Part shown: piece by piece, positions 45,643 through 54,906 of the stretch
Layout: the number at the start of each line of letters is the position of its first letter
Numbering within the stretch: the first letter of the stretch is position 1
Assembly (NCBI RefSeq): GCF_963676485.1
Contig: NZ_OY781114.1
Location: forward strand, 2,868,501-2,932,500
Length of the DNA stretch: 64,000 bases
Source: an uncultured Cohaesibacter sp.
GTDB lineage: Bacteria > Pseudomonadota > Alphaproteobacteria > Rhizobiales > Cohaesibacteraceae
Direction of reading: 5' to 3'
Notes under the pieces: generated by a model
What the model was told of the DNA's origin: nothing
What the model saw: the letters and a program-made list of their open reading frames with translations, nothing else
Database searches by the model: none
Program-made: the position numbers and the translations under genes

Positions 45643-45984
45643 TCATTCTCTGGGGATCAAGTCAAATGGGCAGGGCTCATGGTCCTGTCTTTTTTGTTTG
45701 TGTGTTACGCGCCTATCCCGCTTTCGGGGAAAGGTGCGAGCAATGCGTGACGTTTGCGCTTTTGTGGATTGAGTCGCTGACCACTGCTTTGTTGAATGGG
45801 CGTTCGACTATGTGCTGAAGAGTGGTGTCGACATCAGTGGATAGTTTGTTGAATAAGTATGACTTATCGTCACAGGCTGCGCGGTTCCGGCTCGATTGGA
45901 GAGTGCTTTTGGACCTGACGATCACACAACTGATATGCCAGTATATGGGAAACTGCGTTCTACAAAAGATGTAGGGAGAGTGCG
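45643..45984. other. Intergenic region with pxpA terminator and a stray GntR operator
   Basis: About 340 bp. A terminator for pxpA is formed by GGCAGG (45669-45674) and CCTGTC (45684-45689) followed by six Ts (45690-45695). At 45928-45942 AACTGATATGCCAGT is the exact reverse complement of the operator-like site found in front of the GntR gene, here placed behind its stop codon. No gene is supported; the frames present are short and unlike proteins. Confidence 0.65.
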
Positions 45985-46686
45985 TCATTCTTCGTCGATG
46001 GCGAAGTAATCCGGATGCTCTTCGCGTATTCTTGGTATGATGAGCAAAATCTCTCCCAGATGTTTGTTGATCTCAGCTGAGGCCGCGGCCGGGTCATTGG
46101 ATTCGATGGCGCTCAATATGCGTTTGTGCGCGGCAAAGGCGGTGTCGATGGCGAAGGTCAGCGACAGGAAACGCACACGGTCCATATGGGCCTTGTTGTC
46201 CTTGATGAGCTGCCAGGCGAAGTCCACACCACACCGGTCGCAGATCTCTTTGTGGAACTGGTCATCAAGCGCATGAAACAACTCAGCATCACGTGCGACG
46301 ACGGTTTTCCTTTGTTGTTCAATGAGATCGCGCAAAGCTTCAAGATCATCTGGTGTGAGTTTTTCGCACGCAGTGACCACGGTCTTGGTTTCCAGAGCGC
46401 AGCGGATGAAGCGAGCCTGCTCAACCGATTTCTTGGAAATCAGCGACACTGTGGTTGCGACTTGCGGGCGCATGGACAGAAAGCCGAGTTTGGATAGGCG
46501 ATAAAAGGCATCGCGCACCGGTTGGCGAGAAACGCCAAGGGCCTTGGCGACATCCGATTCCGATATTTTGGCTCCGGGCTGGAGTTCGAGCGTGAGAATC
46601 TGCCTATGCAGTTCGTCGAAAACAGAATCGGCGACTGATAAGCGGTTCAAGGGGGACAGGACTGTATCGATATTCTTTTTGGTCAT
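45985..46686 (-). CDS. GntR-family regulator, FCD domain, probably controlling hexuronate genes
   Basis: 233 residues. The winged helix is at about 15-80 (DELHRQILTLELQPGAKISESDVAKALGVSRQPVRDAFYRL), followed by an all-helical FCD ligand domain with metal/ligand His and Asp residues (ELFHALDDQFHKEICD; FAAHKRILSAI). FCD regulators of this kind include UxuR, ExuR and KdgR-type repressors. It is divergent from uxaC with 116 bp between the starts, containing two copies of an ACTGGYATAT-type site, with a third copy beyond its 3' end. It most likely represses the uronate genes and itself. Confidence 0.88.
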   Translation of the reverse strand: MTKKNIDTVLSPLNRLSVADSVFDELHRQILTLELQPGAKISESDVAKALGVSRQPVRDAFYRLSKLGFLSMRPQVATTVSLISKKSVEQARFIRCALETKTVVTACEKLTPDDLEALRDLIEQQRKTVVARDAELFHALDDQFHKEICDRCGVDFAWQLIKDNKAHMDRVRFLSLTFAIDTAFAAHKRILSAIESNDPAAASAEINKHLGEILLIIPRIREEHPDYFAIDEE

Positions 46687-46709
46687 TTGTTGCTCCGTGT
46701 CCGGATATT

Positions 46710-46759
46710 ACTGGCATATCAGTTTACAAGCAAGAAGAGCTGGTATATTAGTTGACAAG
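46710..46759. promoter_or_regulatory. Two operator copies between gntR and uxaC
   Basis: ACTGGCATATCAGT (46710-46723) and GCTGGTATATTAGT (46739-46752) are near-palindromes and lie within a longer direct repeat, CTGGYATATYAGTTKACAAG, with a period of 29 bp. TTTACA and TATATT elements overlap them, so bound repressor would cover the uxaC promoter and probably the divergent gntR promoter. Confidence 0.75.
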
Positions 46760-46802
46760 AGATTAGAGATTTCCTCTGAAGCCGACAATAGGGAGGCTCG
46801 CC

Positions 46803-48203
46803 ATGTTGGATCCGGATAGACTCTTTCCCATAGAAGATAAAGCCCGCTCGATTGCTCGCTCTCTTTATGAGGGTGTGCGATCCATGCCGATCATAAGTCC
46901 GCATGGGCATACGGATCCGAGCTGGTTTGCCAAAAACGAACGCTTTCCAAACCCGGCTCAACTGTTCATCACCCCTGATCATTATGTGTTCAGAATGCTT
47001 TGTTCTCAGGGCGTAAGGCTTGAGGATGTCGGGGTGCCGCGCATTGATGGCGGCTGGACCGAGACTGATGGCCGCAAGATCTGGCGGATTTTTGCCAAAC
47101 ATGCCTATCTTTTCCGTGCGACACCGTCGCGCATGTGGCTCGGCCATGCCTTCGAGGATGTGTTCGGCTGGACCGAATGGCTAAATGAAGACAATGCCGA
47201 TCGTGCTTATGATCATATTGCCGAATGCCTTGAAAAACCGGAATTCCTGCCGCGCGCCTTGTATGAGCGCTTCAATATCGAAGCGTTGGCAACCACGGAA
47301 TCGCCGCTGGATGACCTGAAATGGCATCGCGCGATCAGGGAAAGTGGCTGGAAGGGCCGCGTTGTGACCGCGTATCGTCCGGATCCTGTGGTGGATCCGC
47401 ATTATAAGGGCTTTATAGAGAATATCGAAAAATTCGGCGCAATTGCCGGTGTCGATGCGACGAAATGGGAGGGCTATCTTGAAGCCCATCGCATTCGCCG
47501 CGCTTATTTCAAAGACTTCGGGGCGACCTCATCTGATCATGGTCATTTGACCGCCCGAACGGAAAATCTGCCGCAGGAAGAAGCTGCAGCCCTTTTCCAG
47601 AAGGCTTTGAGAGGAGAGTGTTCAGCTGAGGAGGCTGATGCTTTCCGCGGTCACATGTTGACCGAAATGGCTCGTATGAGCCTGGAAGACGGATTGGTGT
47701 TGCAGATACATCCAGGCAGCAACCGCAACCACTCCAATCCTGTTTTCGAAACCTTCGGGCTGGATAAGGGGGTCGATATCCCCACCCGGACCGATTATGT
47801 GCATGCGCTCAAGCCGCTGCTTGATGCTGTCGGCATGGAGAGGGAGCTCAAGATCATTCTCTTCACGCTCGATGAAACGAGCTATGCACGCGAGTTGGCG
47901 CCCCTTGCGGGTGTCTATCCGGCTCTTCGCCTCGGACCTGCATGGTGGTTCCATGACAGTCCCGAAGGGATGCGTCGGTTTAGGGAGATGACAACAGAAA
48001 CCGCCGGTTTCTACAACACCGTCGGTTTCAATGATGACACAAGAGCATTCTGCTCGATCCCGGCACGGCACGATGTGGCGCGCCGGGTGGATTGTGCATT
48101 CCTCGCCACGCTGGTCGCAACTGGGCGGCTCGGTGAAGACGAGGCTACTGAGGTCGCTGCTGACCTTACCTATCGGCTTGTGAAACAAGCCTATCGGCTC
48201 TGA
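46803..48203 (+). CDS. uxaC: Glucuronate/uronate isomerase
   Basis: 466 residues. The N-terminal metal motif [14 protein letters not shown] and later motifs [25 protein letters not shown] and [16 protein letters not shown] identify UxaC of the amidohydrolase superfamily. It converts D-glucuronate to D-fructuronate and D-galacturonate to D-tagaturonate. It opens the rightward uronate operon, immediately followed by a TRAP transporter. The next enzyme of the classical route, a fructuronate or tagaturonate reductase, is absent from the window. Confidence 0.95.
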   Translation: MLDPDRLFPIEDKARSIARSLYEGVRSMPIISPHGHTDPSWFAKNERFPNPAQLFITPDHYVFRMLCSQGVRLEDVGVPRIDGGWTETDGRKIWRIFAKHAYLFRATPSRMWLGHAFEDVFGWTEWLNEDNADRAYDHIAECLEKPEFLPRALYERFNIEALATTESPLDDLKWHRAIRESGWKGRVVTAYRPDPVVDPHYKGFIENIEKFGAIAGVDATKWEGYLEAHRIRRAYFKDFGATSSDHGHLTARTENLPQEEAAALFQKALRGECSAEEADAFRGHMLTEMARMSLEDGLVLQIHPGSNRNHSNPVFETFGLDKGVDIPTRTDYVHALKPLLDAVGMERELKIILFTLDETSYARELAPLAGVYPALRLGPAWWFHDSPEGMRRFREMTTETAGFYNTVGFNDDTRAFCSIPARHDVARRVDCAFLATLVATGRLGEDEATEVAADLTYRLVKQAYRL

Positions 48204-48232
48204 AAAGAGCTACTTCATGGAGGAACAAACTA

Positions 48233-49207
48233 ATGCTTAAGACTTTGACCACTGCGCTGGTTGCCAGCGTTGCAATGATCGCAACAGCATCTGCCTGTGA
48301 GATTACCCTCAAGTCTTCCGATACCCATCCTGATGGTTATCCGACTGTTGAGGCTGTAAAATACATGGGCGAATTGCTCAAAGAGCGTTCTGACGGCCGC
48401 ATCTGTGTTGAAGTTTTCCATTCTGCTCAGCTGGGGGAGGAAAAAGATTCAATTGAGCAGACCAAATTTGGTGTGATTGACCTGAACCGCGTATCGACCG
48501 GTCCTTTCAACAACATCGTGGAAGAAACCAAAGTGGTTTCCTTGCCTTATATTTTCAAGAATGTTGAACACATGCATCGTGTTGTTGATGGCCCGATCGG
48601 TGAAGACATTCTCAAGGGCTTCGAACCTCAAGGCTTTATCGGTCTGACCTATTATGATGGCGGCGCACGCAGCTTCTACAACAGCGTCAAGCCGATCAAG
48701 AGCATTGATGATCTCAAAGGCATGAAAATCCGCGTCATGCAGTCCGATATCTTCGTGGACATGATGACCGCTCTTGGTGCCAACGCAACGCCGCTGCCTT
48801 ATGGTGAAGTTTACTCTTCCATCCAGACCGGTGTGATTGACGGCGCTGAGAATAACTGGCCTTCCTATGAGTCTTCAGGTCACTATGAAGTGGCTCCGAA
48901 CTACACGCTTGATCAACATCTGATCGTGCCGGAAGTGCTCGTCATGTCCAAGATTTCCTGGGACAAGCTGAGCCCTGAAGATCAGGCTCTGGTGAAGCAG
49001 GCTGCCAAGGATTCCACGCCCAAAATGCGTGAACTTTGGTCGGCCCGTGAGAAGGTTTCCGAGGAAAAAGTCCGTGCGGCTGGCGTGAAAGTCGTGACCG
49101 AAATCGACAAGCAGCCATTCATGGATGCCATGGATTCGGTTTACGAAAAGCATGTCACCTCTGACAAACTCAAAGACCTCGTAAAACGCATTCGCGCAAC
49201 CGACTAA
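48233..49207 (+). CDS. TRAP transporter solute receptor (DctP), probably hexuronate
   Basis: 324 residues, GGAGG ribosome site. The signal peptide ends near TASA with Cys next; that Cys probably forms a disulfide with the Cys in GRICVEVF rather than being lipidated. Family signatures are [21 protein letters not shown] and the substrate-binding Arg in [16 protein letters not shown], then [20 protein letters not shown]. The position between uxaC and the membrane subunits indicates uptake of glucuronate, galacturonate or related uronates driven by a sodium gradient. Confidence 0.92.
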   Translation: MLKTLTTALVASVAMIATASACEITLKSSDTHPDGYPTVEAVKYMGELLKERSDGRICVEVFHSAQLGEEKDSIEQTKFGVIDLNRVSTGPFNNIVEETKVVSLPYIFKNVEHMHRVVDGPIGEDILKGFEPQGFIGLTYYDGGARSFYNSVKPIKSIDDLKGMKIRVMQSDIFVDMMTALGANATPLPYGEVYSSIQTGVIDGAENNWPSYESSGHYEVAPNYTLDQHLIVPEVLVMSKISWDKLSPEDQALVKQAAKDSTPKMRELWSAREKVSEEKVRAAGVKVVTEIDKQPFMDAMDSVYEKHVTSDKLKDLVKRIRATD

Positions 49208-49219
49208 TTCTTGATGACG

Positions 49220-49244
49220 GCTCATGGCGCTTGGCGCCGTGAGC
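49220..49244 (+). other. Intercistronic stem-loop after the TRAP receptor gene
   Basis: GCTCATGGCGC (49220-49230) and GCGCCGTGAGC (49234-49244) pair over 11 positions (one G-U) with a 3-nt loop and no T-run. It contains the upstream in-frame ATG of the next gene, arguing for the later GTG start, and may protect the receptor message. Confidence 0.65.
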
Positions 49245-49262
49245 TGCTTCGCGGAGAATAAA

Positions 49263-49784
49263 GTGCAAGATCAACTCAAAAAAATAGCCAGAATAATGGG
49301 CAGTTTGTCCACTGGAGCACTTTGGTTGGCGAGCCTGGGACTGGTCATGATGACCGTCTTTACTGCTGCTCAGGTATTCGTGCGCTACGTGCTGAATGAC
49401 TCCATCATCTGGAGCGAGCCGGTGTCCATCGTGTTGATGGCATGGTTCATCTTTCTTGGTGCCGCGGTCGGTATTCGCGAGGGTAATCACCTCAGTTTCG
49501 ACGTTCTGCTCATTTTCGTTCCCGATAAAGTCAAAACCATTTTCTTTACGCTCTCCGATTTGGTGGTGATCGGCTTTGGTGTCGGTATGGTCTGGTTTGG
49601 CGGGCAGCTGATGAATGCTGGCTGGCACATAAAGATCCCGACGCTGGGGCTGCCGCGTGCGATTGATTACATGCCGCTTGTTGTTGGCGGCTTTCTGGTG
49701 GTTCTTTTCTCGCTAGAGCGCCTTGCGCGCCGCGCTGCCGGTCTTCCGACTGCTCGTTTCGGCGAAACGGAAATTGAGGAGTAG
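49263..49784 (+). CDS. TRAP transporter small membrane subunit (DctQ)
   Basis: 173 residues from GTG 49263, with GGAG six bases upstream; the ATG at 49224 lies inside a stem-loop. Four hydrophobic helices and the DctQ motif FVRYVLNDSIIWSEPVSIVLMAWFIFLGAA (split at about 35-65) are clear, with REGNHLSFDVL following. It is the non-catalytic membrane partner of the large subunit 4 bp downstream. Confidence 0.9.
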   Translation: MQDQLKKIARIMGSLSTGALWLASLGLVMMTVFTAAQVFVRYVLNDSIIWSEPVSIVLMAWFIFLGAAVGIREGNHLSFDVLLIFVPDKVKTIFFTLSDLVVIGFGVGMVWFGGQLMNAGWHIKIPTLGLPRAIDYMPLVVGGFLVVLFSLERLARRAAGLPTARFGETEIEE

Positions 49785-49788
49785 TTGG

Positions 49789-51069
49789 ATGGAAACCTGG
49801 ATTCTTTTCGGCTCTTTCGTGGTGTTGCTGCTTATCGGTACCCCCGTTGCTTTTTGTCTCGGTGTCGCATCCTTTGCGACCATTATTTACCTCGGCATTC
49901 CCCCGGTCGTGGTTTTTCAGCGCTTGACTGCCGGTGTCTCCGTGCTCGCGCTGATGGCAATACCCTTCTTTATTTTTGCCGGTGAAATCATGGTGCGTGG
50001 GGATATCGCGCGAAGGCTGGTCGATCTGGCCGGTGGCATGGTGGGGCACATACGTGGCGGTCTTGGTCAGGTGAATATTCTGGCGTCCGTGATGTTTGGT
50101 GGTATCTCCGGCTCTGCTGCCGCGGACGCGACCGCGATTGGCGGTATCATGGTGCCGCAGATGAAGAAACGTGGTTATGACGTTTCTTACGGTGTGAATG
50201 TGACGGTGCTTGCTGCATTGATTGCCTTGATGCTGCCGCCGTCCCACAACCTGATCATCTATTCCATCTCGGCAGGCGGCAAACTCTCCATTGCGGACCT
50301 CTTTACCGCAGGCATTCTGCCCGGGCTGTTGTTGGCTCTTGGCTTGATGATCACGGCCTATTTCGTCGCCAAGAAAAAAGGCTATCCCACCGAGCCATTT
50401 GCTGGCTGGGGAGCTCTTGGGCGCATGTTTATCAATGCCTTCCCAGGTATTCTGCTGATTGTTATCATCTTTGGCGGCGTCCGGTCCGGTATCTTTACCG
50501 CCTCCGAGAGCTCCTGTATTGCAGCTGTTTATGCTGTGCTGGTCACCGTGTTTGCCTATCGCACAATGAGATTTCGGGAGTTCGTCGAAACCTGTAAATC
50601 CGCCGTGCGTACCACGGCTATGGTGCTGCTGGTTATTGGCTGTGCGGCATCGTTTGGTTGGTTGCTCGCCTATCTGCGCATTCCTGCCCAGTTGGTCGAA
50701 ACTCTCAAACATATCTCTGACAATCCGCTTGTCATTCTGCTGCTGATCAACTTGCTGCTGCTGATGCTGGGAACTTTCATGGATATGTCTCCGTTGATCG
50801 TGATCACCACGCCGATCTTCCTGCCGGTTGCCACGGCCTTTGGTGTGGATCCGATCCATTTCGGTGTGATCCTGATCCTCAATCTGGGTATCGGCCTGTG
50901 CACACCTCCGGTTGGTACGGTGCTGTTTGTTGGCTGTGCGGTGGGCAAGATACCGGTTTGGGAGGTCATTCGCACCATCTGGCCATTTTATGGCGCTGCT
51001 TTTGCCGTGTTGATGCTGGTGACCTATGTCCCGTTCCTTTCTCTATGGCTGCCAAGCCTGTTCCACTAG
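49789..51069 (+). CDS. TRAP transporter large membrane subunit (DctM)
   Basis: 426 residues from ATG 49789 (GAGGAG upstream). About 12 helices with the DctM signatures IPFFIFAGEIMVRGDIARRL, MFGGISGSAAADATAIGGIMVPQM, LLMLGTFMDMSPLIVITTPIFLP and LNLGIGLCTPPVGTVLFVG. It forms the sodium-coupled channel of the hexuronate TRAP system with the DctQ and DctP genes upstream. Confidence 0.94.
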   Translation: METWILFGSFVVLLLIGTPVAFCLGVASFATIIYLGIPPVVVFQRLTAGVSVLALMAIPFFIFAGEIMVRGDIARRLVDLAGGMVGHIRGGLGQVNILASVMFGGISGSAAADATAIGGIMVPQMKKRGYDVSYGVNVTVLAALIALMLPPSHNLIIYSISAGGKLSIADLFTAGILPGLLLALGLMITAYFVAKKKGYPTEPFAGWGALGRMFINAFPGILLIVIIFGGVRSGIFTASESSCIAAVYAVLVTVFAYRTMRFREFVETCKSAVRTTAMVLLVIGCAASFGWLLAYLRIPAQLVETLKHISDNPLVILLLINLLLLMLGTFMDMSPLIVITTPIFLPVATAFGVDPIHFGVILILNLGIGLCTPPVGTVLFVGCAVGKIPVWEVIRTIWPFYGAAFAVLMLVTYVPFLSLWLPSLFH

Positions 51070-51078
51070 GAGAGCAAA

Positions 51079-51396
51079 ATGTATGTAAAGTCATTTCCCG
51101 TTGTTGGTGAAGACACCGCGACCCCAAGACAGGTTCTTGCGGATAGTCCGGATCTGATGATGGTGGCTTTCCAATTCAAAGAGGTGGGCGCCGAAGGTGC
51201 CCTCCACAACCATCCCCATGTCCAGTCCACCTTTGTGAAAGAGGGCCGATTCCGTTTCACGATCGGTGAGGACAGCTTTGAAGTCGGGCCGGGTGACAGC
51301 TTTGTCATTCCTTCAAACGCGACGCACGGATGTGTCTGCCTTGAGCCGGGGACGCTCATTGATTGTTTCACCCCGCGCCGGGACGACTTTCTCTGA
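51079..51396 (+). CDS. kdgF: KdgF-like cupin (unsaturated uronate linearisation)
   Basis: 105 residues forming one small cupin. The metal-site motif is HNHPHVQSTFVKEGRF (about 43-58), with the second cupin motif GPGDSFVIPSNATHGC. Size and motifs match KdgF, which converts 4,5-unsaturated monouronates from pectin or alginate breakdown into the linear ketone used by KduI. The next gene is kduI, and it starts 9 bp after the TRAP subunit, so the operon handles both saturated and unsaturated uronates. A general small cupin cannot be fully excluded. Confidence 0.8.
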   Translation: MYVKSFPVVGEDTATPRQVLADSPDLMMVAFQFKEVGAEGALHNHPHVQSTFVKEGRFRFTIGEDSFEVGPGDSFVIPSNATHGCVCLEPGTLIDCFTPRRDDFL

Positions 51397-51513
51397 CCAA
51401 AATCGCCTCTCCAGCATATTTTCCATGACCAGGTTTGCCGGAGAGGCTTCCCTTTGAACGACCGGGCTTTGCGCTCTTGAGGTGCTTTGCCCAGACAATA
51501 AGGAAAGAATTCA

Positions 51514-52338
51514 ATGCTTACAGTGAAAACCGTTCATGCCGTCAATGCAGACCATGCAAAGGGTATGGACACTCAGGCCCTGCGCGATAATTTCCTCTCT
51601 GAAGGCCTTTTCTCAGAGGGTGAAATTCGCCTTACCTATACCCACTATGATCGCATGATCATGGGGGGAGCAGTGCCCAATGGGGACACTCTGCTGTTGG
51701 ACGAGGTCAAGGAATGTGGCACGCCAAGCATTCTGGATCGGCGCGAAATGGGCATTGTCAATATCGGCGATAGCGGCAGTGTTTCCTGCGCTGGCGTTGA
51801 TTATACGCTCGACCATGGCGATGTGCTTTATCTGCCCAAGGGAGCAGGCGCAGTGACCTTCTCCGGTCAGGGCCGCTTCTATATCACCTCGGCTCCGGCG
51901 CATAAAGAGCTGGAAGCCAAGCTGATCAAGATCGAAGACGCCAAAAGTGTGCATATGGGCGCTCCGGAAACCTCCAATGAGCGCACGATCTATCAGTTCA
52001 TCCATCCGCTGGTCATGGAATCCTGCCAGTTGATCCTTGGCTATACCAAGCTGCATCAGGGGTCTGTCTGGAACACCATGCCTGCCCATGTGCATGATCG
52101 TCGTATGGAGGCCTATTGCTATTTCGGCATGGAGGAAAGCACCCGCGTGATGCATTTCATGGGTGAACCGAATGAAACGCGCCACATGGTTCTGAAAAAT
52201 GAAGATGTGGTTGTGTCTCCGCCCTGGTCCATTCATGCCGGTGCCGGGGTTGGCAGTTATACCTTTATTTGGGCGATGGCTGGCGACAATGTCGATTATA
52301 CCGACATGGATTTCATTGCCATGGAAGACCTGCGCTAG
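51514..52338 (+). CDS. kduI: 5-keto-4-deoxyuronate isomerase
   Basis: 274 residues. Typical KduI motifs: YTHYDRMIMGGAVP, LDRREMGIVNIG, the metal-binding stretch TMPAHVHDRRMEAYCYF, and PPWSIHAGAGVGSYTFIWAMAGDN. It converts 5-keto-4-deoxyuronate to 2,5-diketo-3-deoxygluconate, which KduD (encoded at 53966) reduces to 2-keto-3-deoxygluconate. It follows kdgF with a gap of 117 bp and is followed by a perfect 10-bp stem. Confidence 0.95.
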   Translation: MLTVKTVHAVNADHAKGMDTQALRDNFLSEGLFSEGEIRLTYTHYDRMIMGGAVPNGDTLLLDEVKECGTPSILDRREMGIVNIGDSGSVSCAGVDYTLDHGDVLYLPKGAGAVTFSGQGRFYITSAPAHKELEAKLIKIEDAKSVHMGAPETSNERTIYQFIHPLVMESCQLILGYTKLHQGSVWNTMPAHVHDRRMEAYCYFGMEESTRVMHFMGEPNETRHMVLKNEDVVVSPPWSIHAGAGVGSYTFIWAMAGDNVDYTDMDFIAMEDLR

Positions 52339-52362
52339 GGCTCAGTCGTCTTTTTGCAAAGG

Positions 52363-52386
52363 AGTTGGCCGGTGCCCCGGCCAACT
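52363..52386 (+). other. Stem-loop between kduI and uxuA
   Basis: AGTTGGCCGG (52363-52372) and CCGGCCAACT (52377-52386) form a perfect 10-bp stem with a TGCC loop. No T-run follows, so it is a pause, processing or stability element rather than a normal terminator. Confidence 0.6.
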
Positions 52387-52542
52387 GAGGCAAATGAAGG
52401 GCAGCCATTTGGATGAAACCATATGATGGGCCTTTTCATTTGCGCAGTCTTTTCCCTGCGGATTGCTGTTTCGAGCGCTCTTCGAATCTTCCAAAAAATA
52501 GCCCAAAAGAGGCTATGATTTTATCTATGTCAGGACGTTGAA

Positions 52543-53727
52543 ATGAGAGAAGGGTGGCGCTGGTATGGCTCGTTTGATCGCATCTCGTTGGCCGAGATTG
52601 CGCAGACTGGAGCCTTTGAGATCGTCTCTGCTCTCTATGACGTTCCCTATGGCGAAGTTTGGCCAAGGGAGAGCATCGCCAAGATGCGCAAGAGCATCGC
52701 GCTGGCCGGATTTCGCTGGTCGGTGGTGGAGAGCCTGCCTATCCATGAGCGGATCAAGAGAGGCGAGGGCGATCTTTCACAGCTGTTTGCCAATTATCGC
52801 CAGTCGATGGCCAATCTGGCAGCCGAAGGCGTGAAGGTCGTCTGCTATAATTTCATGCCGCTTCTGGACTGGACGCGGACCGACCTGAAAGCGCCGGTGG
52901 ATGGGGGCGGAACCTGCTTGCGCTTTGATGCGGCGCGCATGTCCGCGCTCGAGGTTTACACGCTTGAACGCGCAGGCGCTGAAGCGGACTATTGCGAAGA
53001 TGCGCTGGAGCGCGGGCGGGTCTGGTTTTCCTTGTCGGACGAGGCTAAGCGGGAGCGCTTGATGACCTCGGTCATGGCTGGTTTGCCGGGGGCGTATGAT
53101 CGCTACACGATCAAGCAGCTTAAGGAAGCTTTGAAAGGCTATGCGGGCATAGACCGGGATGTCTTGCGGGCCAATTACAAGCGCTTTCTTGACGAAGTCA
53201 TTCCTGCGGCCGAGGAGCTTGGTCTCCGCTTCGCGGTGCACCCTGATGATCCTCCGCGCAACATTCTTGGGTTGCCGCGCATTGTTTCAACCCAAGAGGA
53301 TATTGCATGGGTTCTTTCAGCGTATGAAAGCCGGGCCAATGGCTTGACGCTCTGCTCGGGGTCTCTTGGCGCGCATCCGGATAATGACATTCCGGCGATT
53401 GCGAAGCGCTTTGCCGACAAGATCCATTTTGCCCATTTGCGCAATGTGAGAAAATTTGCCGACGGCTCCTTCGAGGAAGCCGCGCATCTGGGAGGCGATA
53501 CCGATATGGCTCTGCTTGTCGGACATCTCCTTGATGAAGAAAGCCGGCGTCGGGAAGAAGGCAGAGCCGATGCCGATATCGTTTTCCGGCCTGATCACGG
53601 TCACGAGCTGCTCGATGATGATCATCGCGATACCCATCCGGGCTATCCCTTGATCGGGCGCATGCGTGGTTTGGCCGAACTCCGCGGATTAATGGCTGGT
53701 ATCAGCCATGAGAGGGCCACTGCATGA
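52543..53727 (+). CDS. uxuA: Mannonate dehydratase
   Basis: 394 residues. UxuA motifs are visible: WRWYGSFDRISLAEI, VCYNFMPLLDWTRTDL, RFAVHPDDPPRNILGLPRIV, LCSGSLGAHPDND, HLRNVRKF and the C-terminal FRPDHGHELLDD. It dehydrates D-mannonate to 2-keto-3-deoxygluconate. The substrate would normally come from fructuronate by UxuB, which is missing here. After the stop codon the reading frame carries on for about 50 sense codons (see next entry). Confidence 0.95.
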   Translation: MREGWRWYGSFDRISLAEIAQTGAFEIVSALYDVPYGEVWPRESIAKMRKSIALAGFRWSVVESLPIHERIKRGEGDLSQLFANYRQSMANLAAEGVKVVCYNFMPLLDWTRTDLKAPVDGGGTCLRFDAARMSALEVYTLERAGAEADYCEDALERGRVWFSLSDEAKRERLMTSVMAGLPGAYDRYTIKQLKEALKGYAGIDRDVLRANYKRFLDEVIPAAEELGLRFAVHPDDPPRNILGLPRIVSTQEDIAWVLSAYESRANGLTLCSGSLGAHPDNDIPAIAKRFADKIHFAHLRNVRKFADGSFEEAAHLGGDTDMALLVGHLLDEESRRREEGRADADIVFRPDHGHELLDDDHRDTHPGYPLIGRMRGLAELRGLMAGISHERATA

Positions 53728-53941
53728 GCAAAGCTGCACCCACTTGGGCTCAATCCGGCGGATGTGATCGCGGTCCTGCCTCAAGTCGGCGGACCAAGCT
53801 TGAAACACTTTGCCTTGGCGAAGAAAGCAACCGGGGAAATCTCTGGCAAGCGACATATTGGTCGCTGCCGAATCTGAAGCTTATGCGTTCCTGACCGACT
53901 GGTCTTTTTCTCTGGGTCGTCTGGTTCAGTGGATGGATGCA
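53728..53941 (+). pseudogene. Possible broken coding sequence after uxuA
   Basis: Directly after the uxuA stop, the same frame is open for about 50 codons and reads protein-like (HPLGLNPADVIAVLPQVGG, then KHFALAKKATGEISGK). At about 53845 the protein-like text moves to another frame (DILVAAESEAYAFLTDWSFS, then LGRLVQWMDA and TAA at 53942). A separate 60-codon frame starts at ATG 53724, overlapping the uxuA stop as a coupled gene would. This looks like the decayed remains of a gene that once followed uxuA. I cannot match it to UxuB or any other family, and it could be chance. Confidence 0.35.
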
Positions 53942-53965
53942 TAACGAATACCAAATGGAGTTACT

Positions 53966-54727
53966 ATGATGAAAGAACAATTTGATCTCTCAGGTAAAAT
54001 AGCCATCGTCACCGGCTGCGACACTGGCCTCGGACAGGGCATGGCTGTAGGCCTTGCCAAAGCGGGCTGTGACATCGCTGGCGTCAACATCGTTGAGCCA
54101 TCCGATACCAAGGACATGATTGAAGGTCTTGGACGGAAATTCCTCGATATCCGCGCCAACCTGATGAAAATGGATGATATTCCCGACATCGTTGCCAAGA
54201 CAGTCGCCGAGTATGGCCGCATCGACATTCTGGTCAATAATGCGGGCATCATTCGTCGTGAAGATGCAATCGAATTCACCGAGAAGGACTGGGATGATGT
54301 AATGAATATCAACATCAAATCTGTGTTCTTCCTCTCTCAGGCTGTTGCAAAACAGTTTGTGGCGCAGGGGAAAGGCGGCAACATCGTCAATGTTGCTTCC
54401 ATGTTGTCCTTCCAGGGCGGCATCCGCGTGCCTTCTTACACCGCCTCCAAATCGGGCGTTATGGGCATCACCCGTCTGCTGGCCAATGAATGGGCCAAAC
54501 ACGACATCAATGTGAATGCCATCGCGCCGGGCTACATGGCCACGAACAACACGCAGGCCCTGCGCGAAGATGCGGCACGCGGCAAGGAAATCCTTGATCG
54601 TATTCCGGCTGGCCGTTGGGGGCTGCCGTCCGATCTGGCCGGACCGGTCGTATTCCTGTCCTCTCCTGCTTCTTCCTATATCAATGGCTACACCATTGCT
54701 GTTGATGGCGGTTGGTTGGCGCGCTAG
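53966..54727 (+). CDS. kduD: 2-dehydro-3-deoxy-D-gluconate 5-dehydrogenase (SDR family)
   Basis: 253 residues, GGAG at 5 bp. Short-chain dehydrogenase motifs: NAD-binding VTGCDTGLGQGMA, DILVNNAGIIRREDA and the catalytic S-Y-K (MLSFQGG and YTASKSG). The residues around the active site and the length fit KduD, which reduces 2,5-diketo-3-deoxygluconate to 2-keto-3-deoxygluconate. It completes the KdgF-KduI-KduD branch for unsaturated uronates in this cluster. Confidence 0.92.
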   Translation: MMKEQFDLSGKIAIVTGCDTGLGQGMAVGLAKAGCDIAGVNIVEPSDTKDMIEGLGRKFLDIRANLMKMDDIPDIVAKTVAEYGRIDILVNNAGIIRREDAIEFTEKDWDDVMNINIKSVFFLSQAVAKQFVAQGKGGNIVNVASMLSFQGGIRVPSYTASKSGVMGITRLLANEWAKHDINVNAIAPGYMATNNTQALREDAARGKEILDRIPAGRWGLPSDLAGPVVFLSSPASSYINGYTIAVDGGWLAR

Positions 54728-54790
54728 GACTTTTTCTGACGAAAAGTTGTCGGCTTTTCTGAAGAAAAGAGTCGCGATTGCGTAAACTTT

Positions 54791-54906
54791 AGTCTAGTTC
54801 TTCTATTGCAAGAACTGGACTTGGTCTTGCGGGGCCGCGTGTTCAGCGCGGCCTCGTTTGACTTGGGCATTTTGTGGGATGCTTGCATTGCGCAAAGTGT
54901 TATAAT
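54791..54906 (+). promoter_or_regulatory. Hairpins and extended -10 promoter upstream of kdgK
   Basis: The 264-bp gap after kduD holds a near-perfect inverted repeat AGTCTAGTTCTT/AAGAACTGGACT (54791-54821, 11 of 12 pairs), then a GC-rich hairpin GGCCGCG/CGCGGCC (54833-54853), then TGTTATAAT (54898-54906), an extended -10 with no clear -35. Together they suggest that upstream transcription stops here and kdgK-eda has its own promoter 86 bp before the start codon. Confidence 0.6.

Noticed and set aside
45713-45988. A 91-codon frame behind the GntR gene, considered as a transposase remnant
   Set aside because: Translation shows no transposase motif, terminal repeats or target duplication; only the operator copy and terminator are supported.
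49224-49262. ATG start for the TRAP small subunit
   Set aside because: It lies within an 11-bp stem-loop and has no ribosome site; the GTG at 49263 has GGAG at good spacing.
49546-50859. A 437-codon minus-strand frame
   Set aside because: Antisense to the TRAP large subunit; extremely His/Gln/Asn-rich, as expected for a reversed membrane protein.
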